Source of the DNA: Alisma plantago-aquatica
Taxonomy: Eukaryota > Streptophyta > Magnoliopsida > Alismatales > Alismataceae
Length of the DNA stretch: 64,000 nt
Assembly (NCBI GenBank): GCA_963693085.1
Contig: OY856410.1
Coordinates: forward strand, 1,398,304,669-1,398,368,668
Direction of reading: 5' to 3'
The notes beneath the pieces are model-generated. The model was not told where the DNA came from, did no database searches, and was given only the letters and a program-made list of their open reading frames with translations. The position numbers and the translations under genes were made by a program. This document shows, piece by piece, positions 23,497 through 34,209 of this stretch (within the stretch, counting starts at the first letter, position 1; every line of letters starts with the position of its first letter).

Positions 23497-23608
23497 TTCT
23501 AACCCTAGTTTTAGTTTATGGATAACATGTTGAGTTTTTGCAATCTAGGTATAAGAAAAATCTGAAGGTGGGCAGTAGTCAAAGAAAATTTTGAGGAAGG
23601 AATTCATT

Positions 23609-23623
23609 TAAGGTGGGTAGAAT
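23609..23623 (+). other. Polypurine tract of the gypsy remnant
   Basis: TAAGGTGGGTAGAAT stands directly before the LTR and follows TTTTGAGGAAGGAATTC, the decayed form of the GAGGACGAA-type block common at the 3' end of Del/Tekay elements. Confidence 0.7.
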
Positions 23624-24955
23624 TGCAACATACCAAAATTTTAAATAAAATAAATTTAGCATCTTAATTTTAAATTTTCCAATATAAAATTTAAAACTTC
23701 GACTTCATTGCAAGTTACCCCAAATCTTAATTAATTTATATGAAGTCTGATATAGGAAGAAAATGAAATACATTACTTTATTTTCTTTATGATTAGATGA
23801 GTTCAAATGCATAAAAGGAAAAATTGACAGTATTCACTCTCTTCTCTCTCCTATGATAATCCTTTAAATATATATAAGGGATAATGAATAGGCTGTATAC
23901 TGGATAATAATTCCATATCTTGAATTTGAATCAAAGTATCACTCACTAAGGAAAGGAAATTTCACTTTATCTCATCTTTTAATTATATATATACTAGGAT
24001 AACAACCAAAATGAGTTTTATAGGAAAAAGGTAGTCAAAAACCTAAATATAATCATATAGGAAGAATCTAACTCCTTGATCAACTGATGGTCCAAATTTG
24101 AAGTCAACAGAAGTTTTCTTGACCCTTCAAATTAATTAGGAAAATTTGGCATATATTTTAGCTTAAATATCAATGGAATAATTGATCTACATCCTGATTA
24201 ACCAAAAGTTCTGGCATTTAAATGTCACACATGATTTTTCTCAATTTTTTTGCCTAAAGTCTTCTATCATGTTTTCTTGTCTAATGTGGATTCCTTATGA
24301 TCCATTGGATTTCCATAAAATGACTCTAGACTCATCTCCTACCTCGAGTAGGAGACCGAGAACTGGCCACCAAGTCATGTTTCCTTTGTTGACCCTGATC
24401 TCCCTCCACAGAGTCTTGTTTCCAAATGTTTCTTCACCAACAAAATCGTAAACTCTACGTGAACCTAAACACCCCAAGTTTGGGGGATTTCATGCCCTAT
24501 AGGTGAAACACTCATTAGGGTTGGAACTCTCCTCACCGCCATCGGTTTACAGAACACCTTCCCAACTCTCACACCTATATAGAGGGGGTTCAAATCAACC
24601 ATGCGACTTAGAGCAACTCTCCTCTTATTCTAATTTCATCTCCAGTGCCCTGAGTTGCCTCAACCTATTTGACTTTCATTTTCGACGACCACCTCTACTA
24701 TGTTGCCCTCACAGCCATGTGGTTGCAATTGGAAGTCGGGTAAGCATATATGGACATCAAGCTTTAATTCTATATAGTTTTATGCCCTATTTTGCCTTGA
24801 GTCTATGTGTCCTATATCTGAGCTTAAGGACATTGTCGGTGTTCACTAACTTGACCATCTAGAGTCCCTTTGATCACGAAAATTTTGGCTTTGGATTCTC
24901 CTTGTCCTGGTGTTGCTTCGTCGTACTTTATGGGAACTTGAACGCCCTGATTTCA
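23624..24955 (+). repeat. Probable 3' LTR of the gypsy remnant (about 1.33 kb)
   Basis: It starts TGCAACATACC after the PPT and ends TGATTTCA where Cassandra sequence resumes. A TATA box CTATATAGAG lies at 24575-24584, followed by C/T-rich leader. The right boundary is set by the abrupt return of Cassandra LTR sequence at 24956-24961. No second LTR is visible. Confidence 0.65.
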
Positions 24956-25008
24956 ATCACTCCTTATAAGATCTTTTTATCTAAGGCCTCAAATCCCGGG
25001 ACATTACA
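24956..25008 (-). repeat. Start of Cassandra 3' LTR, cut by insertion
   Basis: The minus strand begins TGTAATGTCCCGGGATTTG and matches the first 50 or so bases of the full LTR at 25261-25552, then stops where the gypsy LTR ends. The remainder of this LTR is not in the window. Confidence 0.8.
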
Positions 25009-25260
25009 ATCTCCCCCACTTAGACTCTTGACATCCTCGTTAAGGCTCAATTATATGTCCTCATAATATTGCCCCATTTCAGTGCAGACCCGGAATGGCC
25101 CATGGACACCCAGCTCCCGATCATGGAATACTAGCACAAGGGTGGCTACATCACCATGGATAGTCCTTTCCAACATACCTGGACCGCATGACTCAAGACT
25201 AGCCTGCCACATGCCCATGTGGGCCCCACCTATTGGAGGGGTTTTGGCTCTGATACCATT
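25009..25260 (-). mobile_element. Cassandra TRIM interior, minus strand
   Basis: This is a 252-bp non-coding interior between LTRs, with a PPT (TGGGGGAGAT on the minus strand, 25009-25018) and an iMet PBS (TGGTATCAGAGCC, 25246-25258). It has the same length as the interior of the second Cassandra (41287-41538) and shares its sequence. Cassandra elements code for no protein and depend on other elements for movement. Confidence 0.92.
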
Positions 25261-25552
25261 TGTAACGCCTGGGCCCACTGTCTAAGGCTTTAGTAGGGTT
25301 TCAGGAATGACGACTGGCCCCACAGACCACCACTAGCCTTAACTGTGCACTTTTTCCTCACTCACGCGCAAGCCGGGGTCAACTTCCTGACTGGTCACCC
25401 ATCCTAGTACTACTCTAAGGTAAGCATGCTTAACTATGTAGTTCTTTTAGTGATGGGCTCTAGGAAAAGGAGGTGCACCTTGGTGATATGGGTAGTCCAG
25501 TAATTCCTTATAAGATCTTTTTATCCGAGGCGTCAAATCTTGGGACATTACA
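25261..25552 (-). repeat. Cassandra 5' LTR with 5S-derived segment, minus strand
   Basis: This 292-bp LTR has ends TGTAAC on the plus strand and GACATTACA at the right. Positions 25373-25455 are the reverse complement of the central and 3' parts of plant 5S rRNA; the Pol III control regions are recognisable as the A box (25424-25435) and C box (25394-25414). It is not a functional 5S gene: the 5' third has diverged and there is an extra ACTAAAAG-like insertion. Confidence 0.93.
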
Positions 25553-26204
25553 ACCACACTGTTTTATGTGAGAGGCTTTGACGTCGCAGATATGATCTTG
25601 GGTATCAACAAGGTCTTTCCATTGTTGATATGTGGTAAAGAAAAAGAAGACAAATCATAGAGCTACCTTAGTGCCCTCACTTTTGAAATAATTGATTTAT
25701 CTTTTAAGGGAATTTTAGGGTTTTTCACAAACCTTTGCTTCTCTTGACATGCGACCTGATTTTAGAACTAAAAGACCTTCTTCCCCTCACTTATTTAATA
25801 TAAATATAAATGTGTCCTGATTATTTATGTCCATATGCATGTCATTTACATAGAATTAATATTCATCTAATTAAATGTCATGAATAGAGTTTTCTCTGCT
25901 CTAACTGGTCAGTTGTTTAGAATTTCACAATAAATCAACTGTTTATCAGAAAAATACCCAAAAATAGTCGTTGGAAAGATTTTTCAAAGAGGAACCTTAT
26001 GTCAGGGTTTTCAAACCCTAATTCATCATATCTAACCATGTTTCCCTATAGGACCCAAATTAGGGTTTAAGATGGTACTTAAGGTGATGATTAATATAAA
26101 TCATGTAATTTTAGGAGACTTAGGATTCACTCAGAGACAAAGAAATTAACATAGGATCTTCTTTGCTCCAAGATAACTGACTCCATGCACTTTGAGTATT
26201 AAAT
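25553..26204. other. Unassigned spacer
   Basis: AT-rich sequence between the Cassandra and the family-1b LTR. A short stretch at 25561-25640 (GAGAGGCTTTGACGTCGCAGATATGATCTTGGG) could be old gypsy protease coding sequence but is too short to assign. Nothing else was seen. Confidence 0.35.
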
Positions 26205-26300
26205 TGTAACATCCCTGACCTTGTTTGTTTGTCTTAAATAAGCTGCTTAGAACTTTAATATAATTCTATAAATAGTTTTGTTACCAGGTGACAAACTTAT
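26205..26300 (+). repeat. Family-1b LTR, first segment
   Basis: It begins TGTAACATCCCTGACC and matches the start of the LTR at 62752 read in reverse (shared TTAGAACTTTAATATAAT). It ends in CTTAT, the target duplication of the long element inserted at 26301. The LTR resumes at 40109. Confidence 0.85.
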
Positions 26301-27693
26301 TGTAACATCCCTGACCTGGGTTATGCTTTAACCCTAGGTGTTTTGATTAATAAAGTTTATTATATGCTTAATCTTATCTTGTGAAAAGTAATTAGGGCTC
26401 ATGAGAAACTTATATTTCAATTTTGGCCCTGTTTGAACAATGTTGAAGCAATGTTTGCTTATTTTGGACTAAAGTGCAAATTACCCAAGTTGAGGGGTCA
26501 ACTTGCAAATGTTGCATGATAAGATGTTCCTCTGATGTTGAGACATCATAAGAATGAATATGATATAGTGGTAGGGTTTTCACAAGCTTGGGCACCAAGA
26601 TTAAGCTTGTAAAGCAATGTTGTGCATTAAAACCTAGTTTTGGTGTAATATACAATTTACCCAAAAACCTAGGGTTTGATATGCAAATTACCACTTCAAT
26701 AAGGTCCTTAATGTTTCTTGGCATCATGTAGATCAAATAAAATGAGAGGGGCATCTCATTTGAATTAAGTTGGAGGAGAGAGAATCTTGATATTAAAATA
26801 ATCAAGATTTAATCTTAAGTGAAACCCTAATTCAATTTAGGGCAAAAATGAATGTATTAATTAAAGGGCCTTCAACCAAAATGTTATTGGTTGATTTTGA
26901 ATAAGGATGGACGTTCTTTTGCCAAGATAAGGAACGAAAATATCTAAAGGAGGTGAAACTCCACTCACCTTATTATAAAGGAAAGTAATTTCCACTCACA
27001 TATGGGATATTAATATAATAAGCATTAAGGTGCTTATTTTCTTTTCCCTTAATTCATGGATAATGGAAGGGAGTTCGGTGGGGATACAGATGCCCTTGAA
27101 TGCAAGAAACCAAGGGGGAAGTGGTGGCAACAATTTTGGAATTAAAAGACTTTTATAAAGTATCTTCTCTCTCCTCAATTTTCTTATAAAAGTACCTTTT
27201 CTAAGCCAAATGAAAGGCTTTTACGACCCCACTTCTTCTCCTTGCTTGAAAAACCGACCAAGAAGGCTAAGGACAGCAGGGAGCACGTATCCAACCTGTT
27301 GGTAAGCCTTTGATCTTCGTTCTTCATGATTTCATGGTGAAAATCATAAAACAATGTGTAATTCCTTCATTTCTTCACTCAATCTTCAATTCTAGCCGAT
27401 CGTTTCACTCCAAATCTTGAAGTTGAGCCTTGGAATAGTTGGAGAAGATTCATCCACCATTAGAGCCGTGTATATTGGAACTTGGAGATCAGATTTGAGG
27501 CGGGTTTTATAACTCAAACCCTTAATCATTGATATTGCATCAATTCTCTATACTTTGTTGATTGTTTTCTTTAAATTGGTACACTCTTGTTTCTTTGCTG
27601 CAATTTCCATCAAGAACGGTTGCTGTTCTTGGTTGTTCGAAGTAAGGGGATGATGACATCATCCTATATGCTTATCCAAAGAAAATTACCAAG

Positions 27694-29420
27694 ACAAACG
27701 GTTTTTATAGCTATTCCAAATCGTTTTAATTTGATTGGCTATGCGGTTTCAGCAAACCGTTTAAAGGCAAACGGTTTGAAACCGTTTGGGAGCAAATGAT
27801 TTCAATACCATTTGAGATGGTTGAACAAGCGTTGACAGTTTGAGAATTTTGTTCCTAATTATGTAGGCTAATGACCCACCAAATTTGAGGGGTTAACTCC
27901 AAAGGAATCTTAGGTTGAAGGCCAATCAATTAGGAAAATTTAATTGAATTAAATGCTGATTTTCAACCCGATTAACTTGACCTGTTTGGGAAAACGGTTT
28001 CAATACCATTTGAGTGAGTTGACTAAGCATTGAACGTTTGTGATTCCTGTTAATAATTATGTTGGTTGATGACCCTCCAAATTTGATGGATTAACTCCCA
28101 AGGAATCGTGAGTTGAAGGCTAATCAATTAGGGAAACCTAATTGGATTAAGTGCTGATTATCAATCTGATATAATTGAACTTTTTGGGAAAACGGTCTCA
28201 AGACCGTTTGAAATGGTTGACCAAGCGTTGACCGTTTGGTATTACTGTTCCTAATGATGTTGGTTAATGACTCACCAAATTTGATGGATTAATTCCAAAC
28301 GAGTCATGAGTTGAAGGCTAATCAATTGGGAAAACCCTAATTGAAATCAGTGCTGAAATTCCAATGAGTTAATTAGAGATTTTGGGTTGATTAGCCCAAA
28401 CGGTTTCAAGACCGTTTGGGGGTCACTCCAAGACCGTTTGGAGGTCTGGGGTCAAGTATAGTTGACCAATTGAAGGTCTAAAGGTACCAAATCATATTGC
28501 AATTAAGTGCTGATTGTTGATCAACTCGATAGACCAAACCTTGATGAAATTTCACTAGAATCCAAAGGTTGGATGAGCCAAACGGTCTCATGACCATTTG
28601 GAGCTCATACAAACAGTCTCAAGACCGTTTGGTGGTCAACCAAGACCGTTTGGAGGTCTAGGGTTGAGTATGGTTAGGTGTTTGAAGGTCTAAAGGTACC
28701 AAGCTGATATACAATGCAATGTTGATTTGGTGATCAATCCCATGATCCAAACCTTAATTGGATGGCTTGGATTTGAGTGATATGATGGGAAAATGGTCTC
28801 AAGACCGTTTGGAGGTCATCCAAACGACCTCAAGACCATTTGGGGTCAGGTCATACCCAATTTGGATGATGGTTCAAAAGTTTCAAAGTAAACAATCTTG
28901 CATTGATGAGTGTTGTTGAATCATCGATTCTAAACCCTAATCCAATTGAATCAAACCCTAATTGATGACCAAGTGAGGGTCAATTGAGGGTCAAATCAGT
29001 TGAAGGTTGACCTACTAAACTCAATTGAAGTATGAGCATAGGTCCAATTGATGATTGATTCCATGAATTCAATGGTTGAAGATCCAATGCAATCAATTGA
29101 AACATAATTAGTAGCTTGATTGATGATCAACTTCAAAGCTCTAATTGGTGTTTATAAACCCTAACTCCATTGAGATCAGACCCTAATTGAAGTTCTAATT
29201 AAGGGATGAGTTCATGACTCAATTGATGATTGAGTTGATGATCCAATTGGTTGAGATTCCATAGATTGGAATTGAGTGTTGTTGAAGTCTTGATTGACTC
29301 TTTGGTCCATGCGGTTTTGAGAGGTTTGGACCAAACGGTCTCAAACCGTTTGAGACTCATGCGGTTTCAAGTTCATGAGGTTTCAAAGCTTTTTGCTTAA
29401 ACGATTTCAAATAGTTTGTG
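27694..29420 (+). repeat. Dispersed AAACGGT palindromes in the 5' LTR
   Basis: About fifteen inverted repeats have arms such as CCAAACGGTCT and AGACCGTTTGG with a two-base centre, for example at 28190-28213 and 28398-28421, plus half-sites like AAGACCGTTTGG. They are spaced tens to hundreds of bases apart instead of in strict tandem. Confidence 0.88.
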
Positions 29421-30654
29421 GTTCAATTTGGTTAATCCAATTGGATGCCTAATACAATTGAAGGATCAATTGGTTAACCCAATTGAGTACCTAATGTATT
29501 TGAAGGAACAATGGGTTGATTCAATTGAGTACCCAATGATATTAAAGACTCAATTGACTAATCCAAATGGATACCCAGTGTAGTTGAAGGTTCCATTGAT
29601 CAATCTATTTGGATACCTCAAGTTATTGAAGGTCCAATTGATCAAACATTTTTGTAAACCTAATGTGATTAGGTGGGAGATACCTTTAATGGTACTAATC
29701 ATTAATGCATAACAAATGCATGGATCCAATATATGATGTAAACCCTAATTGAGGTTGATTCCATGTATAATCCTATTAAGAGTTTGTGTACATGTGAAAT
29801 CACTAATTAGGATGAATAGTAAACCCTAATTCAATTGGATGCCTTAAGTAATGGAGGTCCAATGTGATTGAATCTCTTGAGAATAGAGATGATGAATCAT
29901 CCATTGATCCAATGATGATTAGTAGTGATAATCAATGAAGGTACAAAGGTTGAAACCCTAATAGTACCTAAGTGATTAGTGCCAATCAAGGGATGAACCC
30001 TAATTGCTTATAAGAACAATGTCTTAGTACACTATGTTAACCATAGTTGTATATACTTGATTGAAGGGTTGATGTAACCTAATCAAGTTGATAGGATGAT
30101 GGAAAGGAATTCATACCTGAGTATTGATCATGTGATGAATAGGGTATGATCCTTAATAAAGAGATCATGTGAACCCTAATTGAGGTTGATTCCATGTAAA
30201 CCCTAATTGAGGGTGATGCCATGAGAAACCCATGTTGGGATGAATTGTAAACCGTAATTTTAGGCAATATGATGAGAAAGCCTAATGAAGGGTGATGTTA
30301 TATGCAATCCTCACCCTAATGAAGTATGATAGCATGGGAAACCCTAATCCTAATAATGGAATGGTTACTAATATATTGATGGGGAAAATGCCTAAAGTGA
30401 TTGATTGTGGATATCCTTATAGCAAGTAATGCTTTAACTTGAGATGAGTCTACATTATTAAAGATAGTTGGACCATTCTTATGTGTGACCTATGCACTTC
30501 ATGGTAAGGGTGATAGGTTAATGGATGAAAGGATTAAGATGGGAAATACCTTAATCCAAGATAAGCTGATAACTTAAGGAATTTGAAAGTGATGAGGAAA
30601 GTGATCTATCAATATGTGATAAATATCACTTTTAGCATTACATGATTGATATAG

Positions 30655-31325
30655 TTCAATACCTGGAATAGTTGCACAGGATTAGCATAGTCTAATACCT
30701 GGAATAACATCTGCACAGGATTGGTTAAACTCCAATATCTGGAATAGTGTCACAGGATTGGCTAACTCCTAATACCTGGAATGATAACACAGGATTGGCT
30801 AACTCCCAATACCTGGAATGATAACACAGGATTGGCTAACTCCCAATACCTGGAATGATAACACAGGATTGGTTAAATCCCAATACCTGGAATAATAACA
30901 CAGGATTGGTTAAATCCCAATACCTGGAATGATAACACAGGATTGGCTAACTCCCAATACCTGGAATGCACAGGATTGGTTAAATCCCAATACCTGGAAT
31001 AATAACACGGGATTGGCTAACTCCCAATACCTGGAATGTACAGGATTGGCTAAATCCCAATACCTGGAATAGTTGCACAGGATTGACATAGATCAATACC
31101 TGGAATAGTTGCACAGGATTGACATAGATCAATACCTGGAATAGTTGCACAGGATTGACATAGATCAATACCTGGAATGGTTACACAGGATTGACATAGT
31201 TCAATACCTAGAATGGATACACATGAATAATATAAGTCTAATGCTTGTACTAGTTGCACAGGATTGGTGTAATCCAATGCCTGGAATATTTATATATGAT
31301 TGGTATAGACCAATGCCTGAATAAG
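30655..31325 (+). repeat. 37-bp hairpin minisatellite in the 5' LTR
   Basis: About eighteen units of 28-40 bp, consensus CAATACCTGGAATGATAACA then CAGGATTGGCTAACTCC. Within each unit CCAATACCTG pairs with CAGGATTGG with one bulged A, so each unit can fold on itself. The same array is in the 3' LTR at 38612-39280. Open frames across it on the minus strand encode repeated QSCATIPGIDLC-like peptides and are artefacts. Confidence 0.9.
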
Positions 31326-31633
31326 ACATGATGATGTACACTCTCATGTCCAAAATAACCAAAAATCTGTTTAGCAGATTGGCTAAGGCCAATAAGTTGA
31401 AACAAGAATGTCTCATGGGTGACATATCAAGATAATGAGTGTCACAAGAGAAGTTTGACATGATGGTATAATATGGAGGATAAATGATATACATGTTTTT
31501 CCTATTCCTTATTAAGAGAATAGTTGTTCTATTATTCTATCATGAATAGTTACAATGCTTTAAGACGAGAATGCTTTAAACTGCTTATCCTCTGCTCAGT
31601 TCCATATCTTTAAACTGCAATAATAATGTTTTG

Positions 31634-31691
31634 GCGGAGAGTTATATCTCCCGCTGGGACAATTTACAATTGTCTCACCCCCGTGGGATCC
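31634..31691 (+). other. Triple stem-loop block, copy 2
   Basis: Stems are GGAGA/TCTCC, GACAATT/AATTGTC with a TAC loop, and CCC/GGG. Compared with copy 1 at 17226 the sequence has changed but pairing is retained, including a loop inserted in the middle stem. Confidence 0.8.
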
Positions 31692-32154
31692 AATGTTTTA
31701 GGTGGACAAGCAAGGAGGAAAGTGAGAATATCTTGCAGAGGAAGAACATCAGCAACAGCAGGGACAGCAGTGACAGCTCACGTTGAGTGTACTGTCTGTC
31801 GTGTCATGTAGATAGAAGTCCTATGTGTCATCTCTGTACTCTCAGGTCCTCGGAGTTTATAGTTAGTGTTTTAACGAATCGATATGAGATTTTTGGCTTG
31901 ATGCCTCGAAGTTATATGTTGTGCATATATTATGTCTTGAGACAGCTGATGTTGTAATCTCGAGAAGAGATAGTGCAAGACATGTACTTTGAAACAGAAT
32001 GTAAATGTTATACTTTGGTTCTTGAAGAAAAAGATTTCCTATGTGTGGATCTCTTTGCAAAAAGTTTTAATTTTTAGTGATTTTTGGTAATCTGTTGTTA
32101 GTGATTGCTTCCGCTTAGTTAATAACGTTTGTCCGATCGACGTTGTTACAATTG

Positions 32155-32166
32155 TGGTATCAGAGC
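32155..32166 (+). other. Primer-binding site of the gag-only element
   Basis: TGGTATCAGAGC is a 12 of 12 match to the iMet-tRNA-type plant PBS. It lies five bases after the LTR end. Confidence 0.95.
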
Positions 32167-32258
32167 TCTAGGTTCGCTGAGTCTATAGAGACACAGGACT
32201 AAGGTATCGAGTCTGTTCTAAGTGTATCTTATAAGCAGAAGAAGATTTATAACTTAAG

Positions 32259-33350
32259 ATGTCTGAAAGACATGAAGAATATGTTGTTGAGAGCAATGTT
32301 GTCGTACCAGAGGGAGGTGCAAGGGACCAGGCAAGGGAGGAACCAGCGCCTAAAAATCCTCATGTTGATGAAATCATGAGAGGAAACCCAGATGTTCATA
32401 ATCTTTTTGGGGAACTCATGACTACAATGAGGTATATAGCAGACAGGATGCCAGCACCGGCACCTAGGGCACCAGTTCCCAATGAGGGATATGGATCTGG
32501 TAAGACCTTTGAACGACTACGTCGTGTAGGAGCCATAGAATACGCTGGAACATCTGACCCAGTAGATGCTGATCTCTGGCTCACTGAATTAGAAAAATCC
32601 TTTAAGATTCTTAGTATCCCAGAGGCTGACAAAGTTAATCATGCAGTGTACCTTTTGAAAGGTAGTGCTGGACACTGGTGGGCTATAGAAGAAATAAAAA
32701 GGAATGATAAAGAGGTTGGATGGGAGGAATTCCATCGAGAATTCATCAATAAGTATTTTCCAAAGACTTATTTAGATGAAAATATCTCACAGTTTGAGAA
32801 AATACGACAGGGTGCCATGTCAATAAGTGAATATGAGGTTAAGTTCATGGAACTTTTACGATTTTGCCCCCAGATGGCTACTACTGAGGAGGAAAAGATT
32901 CGACGTTTTGAGAAAGGATTGAATGCTGAGATGTCCATCCCAGCATCTGCCCTAGAAAGCAGGGAGAGGTTTGCCACATTTGTAGAGTCTATACGGAGGA
33001 TAGAGAGATCTACGATAAAGAAACACTAGACAAACCTCAAAAGAAAGTCTACACAGTCACCGGGACCAATGAGTAGTGGCAGCAGACAACCAAAATCTTC
33101 ACCAGTCCAACCACAATATAGTACACCTGTGCAGAGGTCATGAAGTTGGGGTCGAGCTTGTCATAAATGTGGACAGCTAGGACATTTTAGACAACAATGT
33201 CCAAGGAGAAACAGTGAGATGACCCAACAAGCAAGGCATAATCTGCAAAACCCACAAGGACCTCAGTCCAGTGGGGTAGATGGTGGAGGACGAAGACAAG
33301 TGTCATAGTTTGGTCCATCTACTTCTGGTAGTAGAGGACAAAGGCAATAA
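32259..33350 (+). pseudogene. gag of the gag-only element, three stops
   Basis: The ATG at 32259 opens 256 codons to a TAG at 33027-33029; the same frame continues through a TGA at 33141-33143 and a TAG at 33306-33308 to a natural TAA at 33348-33350, 364 codons in all with no frameshift. An acidic N-terminus (MSERHEEYVVES) is followed by GAIEYAGTSDPVDADLWL, the gag core LLKGSAGHWWAIEE and FINKYFPKTYLDENISQFEKI, then, beyond the first stop, a complete zinc knuckle CHKCGQLGHFRQQC (33159-33200). The frame being kept while only stop codons arose suggests gag was under selection until recently. The matching place in related chromoviruses leads into protease; here it does not. Confidence 0.92.
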
Positions 33351-34169
33351 TAAATAACAACTAAGTTCATGTTTTGGGACAGATAAGATGCTTGTTATCT
33401 TGTTAAAGGTAGACTTGTTAAGATAGAACTTTCTATTTTGAGCTACCTTCTGTTTTCTACTATAAGAAAAATAGTTGTTGTTCAGATCATCTGTATAATC
33501 CTTTAAGGATATGAGGAAGAGATAAGAAGGATGAAAACTTATGTTCAGTTTGATATTCTCTTATATGTTGAAAATTTCTCTTTTCATGCAGAAAAAGGAA
33601 AAGATGTAAAAAACTAAGATACCTAGTAATGAAAATAGAATATGAAACATAATATAAAACAAATACATACTACCTAATTTCAATTCTTGAATACCCTGGC
33701 CAGGTATTCATTTATTGAAGGCAAGGTAAGTATGACATATCTAGATTGTTATCTTTTTGACTACCCTGATCAAGTAGTCATTATGAAACAATCTCCAGAG
33801 CTTAAAGAAGAAGGAGATGTGGCATGGATGTTTCTACCACATTCTAATGGATATATGAAGGAATTTGATTTACTCATAAATCAACTTATAAAGGAAAATG
33901 AAGATGTAATGTGTTACCAACACATGTGTAAATACCAAGGGAAGGAATTCAGGTATCTGAGAAATATCAGATGGTTTAGGTTGACTACCTGGAGTGGTCA
34001 ACTATGAAATCAGTCTAATTATATAAAATGATATGAACATCATATGTTAGGGGTTTATGCTTTGAATAAAAATAATATTAATAAAGAATGTATGATGTCT
34101 CCATAAAATTGAGGTATTATGAAGAGACACGTTGATGTGGTGAATGAATGATGTTTGTTTCCTTTATCT
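33351..34169 (+). other. Post-gag non-coding interior
   Basis: No pol remnant is readable. A 106-codon open frame at 33687-34007 has no recognisable domain and spans three near-perfect hairpins: GAATACC/GGTATTC (33689-33709), GACTACC/GTAGTC (33759-33779) and GTTGACTACC/GGTCAAC (33980-34002). I treat the frame as chance and the hairpins as the notable content. Confidence 0.6.
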
Positions 34170-34209
34170 GGGATTTCGGGGACGAACTCCTTGTTAGGGG
34201 TTTATAATT
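34170..34209 (+). other. Conserved 3' end and PPT of the gag-only element
   Basis: GGGATTTCGGGGACGAACTC and TTGTTAGGGGTTTATAATT precede the LTR. The block is the Del/Tekay 3' end and recurs with a few changes in the minus-strand element at 62753-62792. Confidence 0.8.

Larger units (their letters stand above)
26301..32150 (+). repeat. 5' LTR of the gag-only element (5850 bp)
   Basis: Region by region: 26301-27300 is a unique U3-like part with TATA-like sites at 27152-27160 and 27184-27191; 27694-28845 and 29325-29420 contain AAACGGT palindromes; 28900-30400 is a field of degenerate CAATTG- and CCCTAATTGA-rich repeats of about 30-50 bp; 30655-31325 is a 37-bp minisatellite; 31634-31691 is the triple stem-loop; the end resembles other family-1 LTRs (TTTTTAGTGATTTTTGGTAAT). 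No ORF in it is credible. Confidence 0.93.

Noticed and set aside
25051..25285. Open frames within the Cassandra interior on both strands
   Set aside because: Cassandra is non-coding and the second copy at 41287-41538 does not conserve the frames.
30980..31277. Minus-strand QSCATIPGIDLC repeat peptides (also at 38937-39234)
   Set aside because: Translation of the 37-bp LTR minisatellite in two frames; no start context or conservation of frame.
33687..34007. Possible accessory gene of the gag-only element
   Set aside because: A 106-codon frame overlapping three hairpins, with no recognisable domain; only one copy is available, so conservation cannot be judged.
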